The notes beneath the pieces are model-generated. The model was not told where the DNA came from and ran no database searches. It worked only from the letters and a program-made list of their open reading frames with translations. From Escherichia coli (GTDB lineage: Bacteria > Pseudomonadota > Gammaproteobacteria > Enterobacterales > Enterobacteriaceae), in assembly GCA_021307345.1 (NCBI GenBank), contig CP089930.1, forward strand, positions 3,224,001-3,288,000: a stretch of DNA of 64,000 nucleotides, given 5' to 3'. Of the stretch, positions 19,528-29,291 are shown piece after piece. A program made the position numbers and the translations under genes. How positions within the stretch are numbered: position 1 is the stretch's first letter; every line of letters starts with the position of its first letter.

Positions 19528-20931
19528 ATGAATCAACAGGATATTGAACAGGTGGTGAAAGCGGTACTGCTGAAAATGCAAAGCAGCGACATGCCGCCCG
19601 CCGTCGTTCATGAGATGGGCGTTTTCGCTTCCCTGGATGACGCCGTTGCGGCAGCCAAAATTGCTCAGCAGGGGTTAAAAAGCGTGGCAATGCGCCAGTT
19701 AGCTATTGCTGCCATTCGTGAAGCAGGCGAAAAACACGCCAGAGATTTAGCGGAACTTGCCGTCAGTGAAACCGGCATGGGGCGCGTGGAAGATAAATTT
19801 GCCAAAAACGTCGCTCAGGCACGCGGCACGCCAGGCGTTGAGTGTCTCTCTGCGCAGGTGCTGACGGGCGACAACGGCCTGACTTTAATTGAAAACGCGC
19901 CCTGGGGCGTGGTGGCTTCGGTAACGCCGTCCACTAACCCGGCGGCGACCGTTATTAATAACGCCATCAGCCTGATTGCGGCGGGCAACAGCGTCATTTT
20001 TGCCCCGCATCCGGCGGCGAAAAAAGTCTCCCAGCGGGCGATTACGCTGCTCAACCAGGCGATTGTTGCCGCAGGCGGGCCGGAAAACTTACTGGTGACC
20101 GTGGCAAATCCGGATATCGAAACCGCGCAACGCTTGTTCAAGTTTCCGGGCATCGGCCTTTTGGTGGTGACCGGCGGCGAAGCAGTGGTGGAAGCGGCGC
20201 GTAAACACACCAATAAACGTCTGATAGCCGCAGGTGCAGGCAACCCGCCGGTAGTGGTGGATGAAACCGCCGACCTTGCCCGTGCCGCTCAGTCCATTGT
20301 CAAAGGCGCTTCTTTCGATAACAACATTATTTGTGCCGATGAAAAGGTACTGATTGTCGTTGATAGCGTAGCCGATGAACTGATGCGTCTGATGGAAGGC
20401 CAGCACGCGGTGAAACTGACCGCAGAACAGGCGCAGCAGCTACAACCAGTGTTGCTGAAAAATATCGACGAACGCGGAAAGGGCACAGTCAGCCGCGACT
20501 GGGTAGGTCGCGATGCGGCGAAAATCGCGGCGGCAATCGGCCTGAACGTGCCGCAAGAAACGCGCTTGCTGTTTGTAGAAACCACCGCAGAACATCCGTT
20601 TGCCGTGACCGAACTGATGATGCCGGTACTGCCGGTGGTGCGCGTCGCCAATGTGGCGGATGCCATTGCGCTGGCGGTGAAACTGGAAGGCGGTTGCCAC
20701 CATACGGCGGCAATGCACTCGCGCAATATCGAAAACATGAACCAGATGGCGAACGCCATTGATACCAGCATTTTCGTTAAGAACGGACCGTGCATTGCCG
20801 GGCTGGGTCTGGGCGGGGAGGGCTGGACCACCATGACCATCACCACGCCAACCGGTGAAGGGGTAACCAGCGCACGGACGTTTGTCCGTCTGCGTCGCTG
20901 TGTATTAGTCGATGCGTTTCGCATTGTTTAA
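19528..20931 (+). CDS. eutE: EutE, CoA-acylating acetaldehyde dehydrogenase
   Basis: EutE (467 aa) oxidises acetaldehyde to acetyl-CoA with NAD and CoA inside the compartment. Residues 1-18 (MNQQDIEQVVKAVLLKMQ) form an amphipathic helix of the encapsulation-peptide type. The dehydrogenase domain follows, with TPSTNPAATVINN and the catalytic cysteine in NNIICADEK near residue 269. The C-terminus contains FVKNGPCIAGLGLGGEG. It starts 11 bases after eutN with a GGAAG ribosome site. Confidence 0.97.
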   Translation: MNQQDIEQVVKAVLLKMQSSDMPPAVVHEMGVFASLDDAVAAAKIAQQGLKSVAMRQLAIAAIREAGEKHARDLAELAVSETGMGRVEDKFAKNVAQARGTPGVECLSAQVLTGDNGLTLIENAPWGVVASVTPSTNPAATVINNAISLIAAGNSVIFAPHPAAKKVSQRAITLLNQAIVAAGGPENLLVTVANPDIETAQRLFKFPGIGLLVVTGGEAVVEAARKHTNKRLIAAGAGNPPVVVDETADLARAAQSIVKGASFDNNIICADEKVLIVVDSVADELMRLMEGQHAVKLTAEQAQQLQPVLLKNIDERGKGTVSRDWVGRDAAKIAAAIGLNVPQETRLLFVETTAEHPFAVTELMMPVLPVVRVANVADAIALAVKLEGGCHHTAAMHSRNIENMNQMANAIDTSIFVKNGPCIAGLGLGGEGWTTMTITTPTGEGVTSARTFVRLRRCVLVDAFRIV

Positions 20932-20941
20932 GGAGTAACCG

Positions 20942-21778
20942 ATGGCGCACGACGAACAATGGCTCACCCCGCGTCTGCAAACGGCGGCAACGCTGTGTAA
21001 CCAGACGCCTGGCGCGACGGAGTCTCCGCTGTGGCTGGGGGTGGATCTGGGCACCTGCGATGTGGTGTCGATGGTTGTCGACCGCGAAGGTCAGCCGGTG
21101 GCGGTATGCCTCGACTGGGCCGATGTGGTCCGCGACGGCATCGTCTGGGATTTCTTCGGCGCAGTCACCATTGTTCGTCGCCATCTCGACACCCTTGAGC
21201 AGCAATTCGGTCGCCGTTTTAGCCATGCGGCGACGTCATTTCCCCCAGGTACGGATGCGCGTATTTCCATCAACGTACTGGAATCTGCCGGACTGGAAGT
21301 CAGCCATGTTCTGGATGAACCAACGGCGGTGGTGGATCTGCTGCAACTGGATAACGCAGGCGTAGTGGATATTGGCGGCGGCACCACCGGTATTGCCATC
21401 GTGAAACAGGGCAAAGTGACTTACTCGGCGGATGAAGCCACCGGCGGACATCACATTTCTCTGACGCTCGCCGGAAATCGTCGTATTCCGCTGGAAGAGG
21501 CGGAGCAGTACAAGCGCGGTCACGGTGAAGAGATTTGGCCAGTGGTGAAACCGGTGTACGAAAAAATGGCGGACATTGTCGCGCGGCATATCGCAGGGCA
21601 GGGCATTACTGATTTATGGCTGGCAGGCGGCTCCTGTATGCAACCGGGCGTGGCGGAGCTGTTTCGCAAACAATTCCCGGCGTTACAGGTGCATTTACCG
21701 CAGCACAGTTTGTTTATGACCCCGCTGGCGATCGCCAGTAGCGGGCGAGAAAAAGCGGAGGGGCTATATGCAAAATGA
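20942..21778 (+). CDS. eutJ: EutJ, actin/Hsp70-like chaperone-type protein
   Basis: EutJ (278 aa) has the sugar-kinase/Hsp70/actin ATPase fold. GVDLGTCDVVSMVVD is the phosphate-1 motif near residue 30, and VDIGGGTTGIAIV the phosphate-2 motif near 141. The adenosine motif LAGGSCMQPGV is near 227. Its exact role is not established; it is thought to act as a chaperone for compartment enzymes. It overlaps eutG by 11 bases. Confidence 0.95.
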   Translation: MAHDEQWLTPRLQTAATLCNQTPGATESPLWLGVDLGTCDVVSMVVDREGQPVAVCLDWADVVRDGIVWDFFGAVTIVRRHLDTLEQQFGRRFSHAATSFPPGTDARISINVLESAGLEVSHVLDEPTAVVDLLQLDNAGVVDIGGGTTGIAIVKQGKVTYSADEATGGHHISLTLAGNRRIPLEEAEQYKRGHGEEIWPVVKPVYEKMADIVARHIAGQGITDLWLAGGSCMQPGVAELFRKQFPALQVHLPQHSLFMTPLAIASSGREKAEGLYAK

Positions 21779-22955
21779 ATTGCAGACCGCGCTCTTTCAG
21801 GCGTTCGATACCCTGAATCTGCAACGGGTAAAAACATTTAGCGTCCCACCGGTGACGCTTTGCGGTCCGGGCTCGGTGAGCAGTTGCGGACAGCAGGCGC
21901 AAACGCGCGGGTTGAAACATCTGTTCGTGATGGCAGACAGCTTTTTGCATCAGGCGGGGATGACCGCCGGGCTGACGCGTAGCCTGGCGGTAAAAGGTAT
22001 CGCCATGACGCTCTGGCCATGTCCGGTGGGCGAACCGTGCATTACCGACGTGTGTGCGGCTGTGGCGCAACTGCGTGAATCGGGTTGCGATGGGGTGATT
22101 GCGTTTGGCGGTGGATCGGTGCTTGATGCGGCGAAAGCCGTGGCGTTGCTGGTGACGAACCCCGATAGCACGCTGGCAGAAATGTCAGAAACCCGCGTTC
22201 TGCAACCGCGCCTGCCGCTGATTGCCGTTCCAACGACCGCCGGAACCGGCTCTGAAACCACTAACGTAACGGTGATTATCGACGCTGTGAGCGGGCGCAA
22301 GCAGGTGTTAGCACATGCCTCACTGATGCCGGATGTGGCGATTCTCGATGCCGCGCTGACCGAAGGCGTGCCGTCGCATGTCACGGCGATGACCGGCATC
22401 GATGCGTTAACCCATGCCATTGAAGCGTATAGCGCACTGAACGCCACACCGTTTACCGACAGTCTGGCGATTGGCGCCATTGCGATGATTGGTAAATCGC
22501 TGCCGAAAGCGGTGGGCTACGGGCACGACCTTGCCGCGCGCGAAAGTATGTTGCTCGCATCATGCATGGCGGGAATGGCGTTTTCCAGTGCGGGGCTTGG
22601 GTTATGCCACGCGATGGCGCATCAGCCGGGCGCGGCGCTGCATATTCCGCACGGTCTGGCGAATGCCATGCTGCTGCCAACGGTGATGGAGTTTAACCGG
22701 ATGGTATGCCGCGAACGTTTTAGCCAGGTAGGCAGGGCGCTGCGAACTAAAAAATCCGACGAGCGTGATGCTATTAACGCGGTTAGTGAGCTGATTGCGG
22801 AAGTTGGGATTGGTAAACGACTGGGCGATGTTGGTGCGACATCTGCGCATTACGGCGCATGGGCGCAGGCCGCGCTGGAAGATATTTGTCTGCGCAGTAA
22901 TCCGCGTACCGCCAGCCTGGAACAGATTGTCGGCCTGTACGCAGCAGCACAATAA
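21768..22955 (+). CDS. eutG: EutG, iron-type alcohol dehydrogenase
   Basis: EutG (395 aa) reduces acetaldehyde to ethanol, recycling NAD for EutE. It has a putative targeting helix at the N-terminus (MQNELQTALFQAFDTLNLQ), the nucleotide motif AFGGGSVLDAAKA near 109, and the metal-site region GLGLCHAMAHQPGAALHIPHG near 270-290, typical of group III Fe-dependent dehydrogenases. A BIME of about 180 bases separates it from eutH. Confidence 0.96.
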   Translation: MQNELQTALFQAFDTLNLQRVKTFSVPPVTLCGPGSVSSCGQQAQTRGLKHLFVMADSFLHQAGMTAGLTRSLAVKGIAMTLWPCPVGEPCITDVCAAVAQLRESGCDGVIAFGGGSVLDAAKAVALLVTNPDSTLAEMSETRVLQPRLPLIAVPTTAGTGSETTNVTVIIDAVSGRKQVLAHASLMPDVAILDAALTEGVPSHVTAMTGIDALTHAIEAYSALNATPFTDSLAIGAIAMIGKSLPKAVGYGHDLAARESMLLASCMAGMAFSSAGLGLCHAMAHQPGAALHIPHGLANAMLLPTVMEFNRMVCRERFSQVGRALRTKKSDERDAINAVSELIAEVGIGKRLGDVGATSAHYGAWAQAALEDICLRSNPRTASLEQIVGLYAAAQ

Positions 22956-22956
22956 A

Positions 22957-23138
<182 letters not shown>

Positions 23139-23168
23139 ATAAATAACAACTAACAGGGAGTAAAGGCG

Positions 23169-24395
23169 ATGGGAATTAACGAAATCATCATGTACATCAT
23201 GATGTTCTTTATGCTGATAGCTGCCGTAGACAGGATCCTGTCGCAGTTCGGCGGTTCTGCACGTTTCCTCGGTAAATTCGGTAAAAGTATTGAAGGATCG
23301 GGCGGACAGTTCGAAGAAGGCTTTATGGCGATGGGCGCACTGGGTCTGGCGATGGTCGGTATGACCGCGCTGGCACCGGTACTGGCGCATGTACTTGGGC
23401 CGGTAATCATCCCCGTTTATGAAATGCTCGGCGCAAACCCTTCCATGTTCGCCGGAACACTGCTGGCGTGCGATATGGGCGGCTTCTTCCTCGCCAAAGA
23501 GCTGGCGGGCGGTGACGTAGCAGCGTGGCTATACTCTGGGTTAATTCTCGGATCGATGATGGGGCCAACGATTGTGTTTTCCATTCCGGTGGCGCTCGGC
23601 ATTATCGAACCCTCAGATCGTCGTTATCTGGCACTCGGCGTGCTGGCGGGCATTGTGACCATTCCGATTGGTTGTATCGCCGGTGGCCTGGTGGCAATGT
23701 ACTCAGGCGTACAGATCAACGGCCAGCCGGTGGAGTTCACCTTCGCCCTGATTCTGATGAACATGATCCCGGTGCTTATCGTTGCGGTGCTGGTGGCGCT
23801 GGGGCTGAAGTTCATCCCGGAAAAAATGATCAACGGCTTCCAGATCTTCGCCAAATTTCTCGTTGCATTAATTACCCTCGGTCTTGCCGCTGCGGTGGTG
23901 AAATTCCTGCTTGGCTGGGAACTGATCCCCGGTCTTGATCCCATCTTCATGGCGCCTGGCGACAAACCTGGCGAAGTGATGCGCGCGATTGAGGTTATCG
24001 GTTCGATCTCCTGCGTCCTGCTTGGCGCGTATCCGATGGTACTGCTACTGACCCGCTGGTTTGAAAAACCGCTGATGAGCGTCGGTAAAGTGCTGAATAT
24101 GAACAATATCGCGGCAGCAGGCATGGTGGCGACGCTTGCCAACAATATCCCGATGTTCGGCATGATGAAGCAGATGGATACTCGCGGCAAAGTCATCAAC
24201 TGTGCCTTCGCCGTTTCCGCAGCCTTCGCCCTGGGCGACCATTTAGGCTTCGCGGCTGCCAACATGAACGCCATGATCTTCCCGATGATTGTCGGCAAGC
24301 TGATCGGCGGCGTCACGGCGATTGGCGTGGCGATGATGCTGGTGCCAAAAGAAGACGCGGCAACGGCTAAAAACGCAGCGGAGGCGCAATCGTGA
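23169..24395 (+). CDS. eutH: EutH, ethanolamine permease-type membrane protein
   Basis: EutH (408 aa) is a highly hydrophobic inner-membrane protein with about ten predicted helices. It helps ethanolamine enter the cell when the external level or pH is low. It opens MGINEIIMYIMMFFMLIAAVD. Motifs such as AGTLLACDMGGFFLA and ALGDHLGFAAANMNAM are family-typical. It starts just after the BIME with a GGGAG ribosome site and overlaps eutA by 4 bases. Confidence 0.95.
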   Translation: MGINEIIMYIMMFFMLIAAVDRILSQFGGSARFLGKFGKSIEGSGGQFEEGFMAMGALGLAMVGMTALAPVLAHVLGPVIIPVYEMLGANPSMFAGTLLACDMGGFFLAKELAGGDVAAWLYSGLILGSMMGPTIVFSIPVALGIIEPSDRRYLALGVLAGIVTIPIGCIAGGLVAMYSGVQINGQPVEFTFALILMNMIPVLIVAVLVALGLKFIPEKMINGFQIFAKFLVALITLGLAAAVVKFLLGWELIPGLDPIFMAPGDKPGEVMRAIEVIGSISCVLLGAYPMVLLLTRWFEKPLMSVGKVLNMNNIAAAGMVATLANNIPMFGMMKQMDTRGKVINCAFAVSAAFALGDHLGFAAANMNAMIFPMIVGKLIGGVTAIGVAMMLVPKEDAATAKNAAEAQS

Positions 24396-25795
24396 GCACT
24401 CGCCAGCTACTGAGCGTCGGTATTGATATCGGCACCACCACCACTCAGGTGATCTTCTCCCATCTGGAACTGGTTAACCGTGCGGCGGTGTCGCAGGTGC
24501 CGCGCTACGAATTTATCAAACGCGAAATTAGCTGGCAAAGCCCGGTGTTCTTTACCCCTGTCGATAAACAGGGCGGTTTAAAAGAAGCGGAACTGAAATC
24601 GCTGATTTTAGAGCAATATCAGGCTGCGGGAATTGCGCCGGAAAGCGTTGATTCTGGTGCCATCATCATCACCGGTGAAAGCGCGAAAACCCGCAATGCC
24701 CGTCCGGCGGTGATGGCGCTCTCCCGGTCGCTGGGCGATTTTGTCGTCGCCAGCGCCGGACCGCATCTCGAATCCGTGATTGCAGGCCACGGCGCCGGGG
24801 CGCAAACCCTTTCTGAACAACGGTTATGTCGGGTACTGAATATTGACATCGGCGGTGGCACTGCGAACTACGCCCTGTTCGATGCCGGAAAAATCAGCGG
24901 GACTGCCTGCCTCAACGTCGGCGGTCGCCTGTTGGAAACCGACAGCCAGGGACGCGTGGTTTACGCCCATAAACCGGGGCAGATGATTGTGGATGAGTGC
25001 TTCGGCGCAGGCACCGATGCCCGTTCACTGACCGGTGCGCAACTGGTGCAGGTCACCCGGCGGATGGCGGCGCTGATTGTCGAAGTGATTGAAGGAACGC
25101 TCTCGCCGCTCGCGCAGGCATTGATGCAAACCGGTTTGCTGCCCGCAGGCGCAACGCCCGAAATCATTACGCTCTCCGGCGGAGTTGGCGAATGTTATCG
25201 CCACCAGCCCGCTGACCCGTTCTGTTTTGCCGATATTGGCCCGTTGCTGGCAACGGCGCTGCATGAGCATCCGCGCCTGCGTGAAATGAACGTGCAGTTT
25301 CCCGCGCAAACCGTGCGCGCCACAGTGATTGGCGCGGGCGCGCATACCCTTTCGCTCTCGGGCAGCACTATCTGGCTGGAGGGCGTACAACTGCCGCTGC
25401 GCAATTTGCCAGTGGCGATCCCAATTGATGAAACGGATCTGGTGAATGGCTGGCAACAGGCGCTGATTCAGCTTGATCTATGCCCCAAAACTGACGCGTA
25501 CGTGCTGGCACTTCCCGCCGGGCTTCCGGTGCGTTACGCCTCGGTACTGACGGTCATCAACGCGCTGGTCGATTTCGTCGCGCGTTTTCCGAATCCGCAT
25601 CCCCTGCTGGTGGTAGCCGGGCAGGACTTTGGTAAAGCTCTGGGCATGTTATTGCGCCCACAGCTACAACAACTCCCGTTGGCAGTCATTGACGAAGTGA
25701 TTGTTCGCGCGGGGGACTATATCGACATTGGTACGCCTCTTTTTGGCGGATCGGTTGTGCCGGTGACGGTGAAATCACTCGCATTTCCTTCCTGA
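24392..25795 (+). CDS. eutA: EutA, ethanolamine ammonia-lyase reactivase
   Basis: EutA (467 aa) uses ATP to remove damaged cobalamin from ethanolamine ammonia-lyase. It has an ASKHA-type ATPase fold: GIDIGTTTTQVIF near residue 10, NIDIGGGTANYALFD near 151, and LSGGVGECY near 262. It lies directly upstream of eutB, as expected for a reactivating factor, and shares a 4-base overlap with eutH. Confidence 0.96.
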   Translation: MSTRQLLSVGIDIGTTTTQVIFSHLELVNRAAVSQVPRYEFIKREISWQSPVFFTPVDKQGGLKEAELKSLILEQYQAAGIAPESVDSGAIIITGESAKTRNARPAVMALSRSLGDFVVASAGPHLESVIAGHGAGAQTLSEQRLCRVLNIDIGGGTANYALFDAGKISGTACLNVGGRLLETDSQGRVVYAHKPGQMIVDECFGAGTDARSLTGAQLVQVTRRMAALIVEVIEGTLSPLAQALMQTGLLPAGATPEIITLSGGVGECYRHQPADPFCFADIGPLLATALHEHPRLREMNVQFPAQTVRATVIGAGAHTLSLSGSTIWLEGVQLPLRNLPVAIPIDETDLVNGWQQALIQLDLCPKTDAYVLALPAGLPVRYASVLTVINALVDFVARFPNPHPLLVVAGQDFGKALGMLLRPQLQQLPLAVIDEVIVRAGDYIDIGTPLFGGSVVPVTVKSLAFPS

Positions 25796-25806
25796 GGGAA
25801 CGACTT

Positions 25807-27168
25807 ATGAAACTAAAGACCACATTGTTCGGCAATGTATATCAGTTTAAGGATGTAAAAGAGGTGCTGGCTAAAGCCAACGAACTGCGTTCGGGGGATG
25901 TGCTGGCGGGCGTTGCAGCGGCAAGCTCGCAGGAGCGCGTGGCGGCAAAGCAGGTGTTGTCGGAAATGACGGTGGCGGATATCCGCAATAATCCGGTAAT
26001 TTCTTATGAAGAGGACTGCGTAACGCGGCTGATTCAGGACGACGTTAACGAAACGGCCTACAACCAGATTAAAAACTGGAGCATCAGCGAACTGCGCGAG
26101 TATGTGCTGAGCGACGAAACCAGCGTGGATGACATTGCCTTTACCCGCAAAGGGCTGACCTCGGAAGTGGTCGCGGCGGTGGCGAAAATTTGTTCCAACG
26201 CGGATCTCATCTACGGCGCGAAGAAAATGCCGGTGATCAAAAAGGCCAATACCACCATCGGTATCCCAGGCACTTTCAGCGCCCGTTTGCAGCCAAATGA
26301 TACCCGTGACGACGTGCAAAGTATTGCCGCACAAATCTACGAAGGGCTTTCTTTCGGCGTGGGCGATGCGGTGATTGGCGTTAACCCGGTGACTGATGAC
26401 GTGGAAAACTTAAGCCGCGTGCTGGACACCATTTACGGTGTTATCGACAAATTCAACATTCCAACTCAGGGCTGCGTGCTGGCGCATGTCACCACCCAGA
26501 TCGAAGCGATCCGTCGCGGCGCGCCGGGCGGCCTGATTTTCCAGAGTATTTGTGGCAGTGAAAAAGGGCTGAAAGAGTTTGGCGTGGAGCTGGCGATGCT
26601 TGACGAAGCCCGCGCAGTGGGCGCGGAGTTCAACCGTATTGCCGGGGAAAACTGCCTCTACTTCGAAACCGGGCAAGGTTCTGCGCTCTCCGCTGGCGCT
26701 AATTTCGGCGCTGACCAGGTGACGATGGAAGCGCGAAACTACGGGCTGGCGCGTCATTACGATCCGTTTATCGTCAACACCGTGGTCGGTTTTATTGGGC
26801 CGGAGTATCTCTACAATGACCGGCAGATTATCCGCGCGGGCTTAGAAGATCACTTTATGGGCAAGCTGAGCGGCATCTCTATGGGCTGTGACTGCTGCTA
26901 CACCAACCACGCTGACGCTGACCAGAACCTCAACGAAAACCTGATGATCCTGCTTGCTACCGCAGGCTGCAACTACATCATGGGGATGCCGCTGGGCGAT
27001 GACATCATGCTCAACTATCAGACCACCGCCTTCCATGACACCGCCACAGTGCGTCAGTTACTCAACCTGCGTCCGTCACCGGAGTTTGAACGCTGGCTGG
27101 AAAGCATGGGCATTATGGCAAACGGTCGCCTGACCAAACGGGCGGGCGATCCGTCACTGTTCTTCTGA
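25807..27168 (+). CDS. eutB: EutB, ethanolamine ammonia-lyase large subunit (intact)
   Basis: EutB (453 aa) holds the TIM-barrel active site of the B12-dependent lyase that splits ethanolamine into acetaldehyde and ammonia. It starts MKLKTTLFGNVYQFKDVKEV. The conserved HVTTQIEAIRRGAPGGLIFQ lies near 223, and the cysteine-rich GCDCCYTNHADADQNLNE near 359. The frame is unbroken. In K-12 this gene is split by the CPZ-55 prophage, so this strain keeps the ancestral, functional form. Confidence 0.98.
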   Translation: MKLKTTLFGNVYQFKDVKEVLAKANELRSGDVLAGVAAASSQERVAAKQVLSEMTVADIRNNPVISYEEDCVTRLIQDDVNETAYNQIKNWSISELREYVLSDETSVDDIAFTRKGLTSEVVAAVAKICSNADLIYGAKKMPVIKKANTTIGIPGTFSARLQPNDTRDDVQSIAAQIYEGLSFGVGDAVIGVNPVTDDVENLSRVLDTIYGVIDKFNIPTQGCVLAHVTTQIEAIRRGAPGGLIFQSICGSEKGLKEFGVELAMLDEARAVGAEFNRIAGENCLYFETGQGSALSAGANFGADQVTMEARNYGLARHYDPFIVNTVVGFIGPEYLYNDRQIIRAGLEDHFMGKLSGISMGCDCCYTNHADADQNLNENLMILLATAGCNYIMGMPLGDDIMLNYQTTAFHDTATVRQLLNLRPSPEFERWLESMGIMANGRLTKRAGDPSLFF

Positions 27169-27188
27169 TGACGCGGAGATAACACATC

Positions 27189-28076
27189 ATGGATCAAAAA
27201 CAGATTGAAGAAATTGTACGCAGCGTGATGGCGTCAATGGGGCAGGCGGATGCCGCGCCAGCGGAAACCAAATGCGCCACCACAACGTGCGCTGCGCCGG
27301 TGACCTCTGAAAGTTGCGCGCTGGATTTAGGTTCCGCTGAAGCGAAGGCATGGATTGGCGTGGAAAATCCGCATCGCGCAGACGTATTAACAGAACTGCG
27401 TCGCAGCACCGTGGCTCGCGTTTGTACCGGTCGTGCCGGCCCGCGTCCGCGTACTCAGGCGTTGCTGCGTTTCCTGGCCGACCACTCTCGTTCGAAAGAT
27501 ACCGTACTGAAAGAAGTGCCGGAAGAGTGGGTGAAAGCGCAGGGTTTGCTGGAAGTACGCTCTGAAATCAGTGACAAAAATCTCTACCTGACTCGCCCGG
27601 ACATGGGGCGTCGCCTGTGTGCGGAAGCTGTTGAAGCCTTGAAAGCACAGTGCGTTGCCAATCCGGACGTACAGGTCGTTGTCTCCGATGGTTTGTCAAC
27701 TGATGCCATCACCGTCAACTATGAAGAGATCCTGCCGCCGCTGATGGCAGGTCTGCAACAGGCGGGGCTGAAAGTCGGTACGCCGTTCTTTGTGCGTTAT
27801 GGTCGCGTGAAAATTGAAGACCAGATTGGCGAACTTCTCGGCGCGAAAGTGGTGATCCTGCTGGTGGGTGAACGTCCGGGGTTAGGGCAGTCGGAAAGTC
27901 TCTCCTGCTACGCTGTTTACTCGCCGCGTATGGCGACCACCGTTGAGGCCGATCGCACCTGCATCTCTAACATTCACCAGGGCGGTACACCGCCGGTTGA
28001 AGCCGCAGCCGTCATTGTGGATTTGGCGAAACGTATGCTGGAGCAGAAAGCATCCGGCATCAACATGACCCGATAA
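27189..28076 (+). CDS. eutC: EutC, ethanolamine ammonia-lyase small subunit
   Basis: EutC (295 aa) completes the lyase and helps bind adenosylcobalamin. The first 18 residues ([18 protein letters not shown]) are an amphipathic targeting helix shown in Salmonella to direct EutBC into the shell. A low-complexity A/T/C-rich linker follows, then the cobalamin-binding core ([37 protein letters not shown]). It is 20 bases after eutB. Confidence 0.97.
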   Translation: MDQKQIEEIVRSVMASMGQADAAPAETKCATTTCAAPVTSESCALDLGSAEAKAWIGVENPHRADVLTELRRSTVARVCTGRAGPRPRTQALLRFLADHSRSKDTVLKEVPEEWVKAQGLLEVRSEISDKNLYLTRPDMGRRLCAEAVEALKAQCVANPDVQVVVSDGLSTDAITVNYEEILPPLMAGLQQAGLKVGTPFFVRYGRVKIEDQIGELLGAKVVILLVGERPGLGQSESLSCYAVYSPRMATTVEADRTCISNIHQGGTPPVEAAAVIVDLAKRMLEQKASGINMTR

Positions 28077-28085
28077 GGAGGCATC

Positions 28086-28745
28086 ATGCCAGCTTTAGAT
28101 TTGATTCGACCGTCGGTCACCGCCATGCGGGTGATTGCCTCCGTTAACGCTGATTTTGCGCGTGAACTGAAATTACCGCCGCATATTCGTAGTCTCGGGC
28201 TGATTTCTGCTGATTCCGATGACGTCACCTACATTGCGGCTGACGAAGCGACCAAGCAGGCGATGGTCGAAGTGGTGTATGGCCGCTCGCTGTATGCCGG
28301 AGCGGCGCACGGACCGTCACCGACTGCCGGTGAAGTGCTGATTATGCTCGGCGGGCCAAACCCGGCGGAAGTGCGTGCCGGCCTGGATGCGATGGTTGCG
28401 CATATTGAAAATGGTGCGGCGTTCCAGTGGGCGAACGATAAGCAAGACACCGCATTCCTCGCGCATGTAGTTTCGCGTACCGGTTCTTATCTCTCATCAA
28501 CCGCCGGGATCACGCTTGGCGATCCGCTGGCGTATCTGGTGGCGCCGCCGCTGGAAGCGACCTATGGCATTGATGCGGCGTTGAAATCGGCTGACGTGCA
28601 ACTGGTGACCTATGTACCGCCACCGTCAGAAACCAACTATTCAGCGGCATTTTTAACCGGTAGCCAGGCAGCGTGTAAAGCGGCCTGCAACGCCTTTACC
28701 GATGCCGTGCTGGAAATCGCGCGTAATCCAATCCAGCGTGCGTAA
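28086..28745 (+). CDS. eutL: EutL, tandem-BMC trimeric shell protein
   Basis: EutL (219 aa) carries two BMC domains in one chain and forms pseudo-hexameric trimers with a gated central pore. It opens [20 protein letters not shown]. The two repeats meet near residue 110, and the pore loops lie in [19 protein letters not shown]. It starts 9 bases after eutC with an AAGGAGG ribosome site. Confidence 0.96.
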   Translation: MPALDLIRPSVTAMRVIASVNADFARELKLPPHIRSLGLISADSDDVTYIAADEATKQAMVEVVYGRSLYAGAAHGPSPTAGEVLIMLGGPNPAEVRAGLDAMVAHIENGAAFQWANDKQDTAFLAHVVSRTGSYLSSTAGITLGDPLAYLVAPPLEATYGIDAALKSADVQLVTYVPPPSETNYSAAFLTGSQAACKAACNAFTDAVLEIARNPIQRA

Positions 28746-28757
28746 CGGAGGTTGCCG

Positions 28758-29246
28758 ATGATCAATGCACTGGGATTGCTGGAAGTGGACGGCATGGTCG
28801 CCGCGATAGATGCGGCGGATGCCATGCTGAAAGCGGCTAACGTGCGTCTGCTCAGTCACGAAGTGCTTGACCCTGGTCGCTTAACGCTGGTGGTGGAAGG
28901 CGATCTGGCGGCGTGTCGTGCGGCGCTGGATGCAGGTTGTGCCGCCGCGATGCGTACCGGGCGTGTCATCAGCCGCAAGGAGATTGGTCGGCCTGATGAT
29001 GACACCCAGTGGCTGGTTACTGGCTTTAATCGCCAGCCGAAGCAACCTGACGCGTCCGCTATTGCCGAGGGATCTGCTGACGAGTTGTTGGCGCTGTTAA
29101 CATCAGTACGTCAGGGAATGACGGCAGGAGAAGTGGCTGCCCACTTTGGCTGGCCGCTGGAAAAAGCCAGAAATGCGCTCGAACAGCTCTTTTCTGCCGG
29201 GACGTTACGTAAACGCAGTAGTCGTTATCGTCTCAAGCCCCATTAA
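28758..29246 (+). CDS. eutK: EutK, BMC shell protein with C-terminal helix-turn-helix
   Basis: EutK (162 aa here) joins an N-terminal BMC domain (MINALGLLEVDGMVAAIDAA, residues 1-90) to a C-terminal winged-helix domain (QGMTAGEVAAHFGWPLEKAR, about 120-139, then NALEQLF) thought to bind nucleic acid. The linker (QPKQPDASAIAEGSADE) is about four residues shorter than the K-12 protein as I recall it. I start at the ATG at 28758, behind CGGAGGTTGCCG; a TTG at 28752 is also in frame. Confidence 0.94.
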   Translation: MINALGLLEVDGMVAAIDAADAMLKAANVRLLSHEVLDPGRLTLVVEGDLAACRAALDAGCAAAMRTGRVISRKEIGRPDDDTQWLVTGFNRQPKQPDASAIAEGSADELLALLTSVRQGMTAGEVAAHFGWPLEKARNALEQLFSAGTLRKRSSRYRLKPH

Positions 29247-29252
29247 CCTGTC

Positions 29253-29291
29253 GGAGGTGCCGGGTGTCATACAACACCCGGCATTAACATC
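29253..29291 (+). promoter_or_regulatory. Ribosome site separated from eutR start by a hairpin
   Basis: The best Shine-Dalgarno for eutR is GGAGGT at 29253-29258, 33 bases before the ATG at 29292. Between them, 29259-29282 forms a hairpin with the perfect 9-bp stem GCCGGGTGT/ACACCCGGC. Folding would leave only about 9 unpaired bases between the ribosome site and the ATG, a normal spacing. No in-frame start lies upstream, and nothing better precedes the ATG. Confidence 0.55.
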
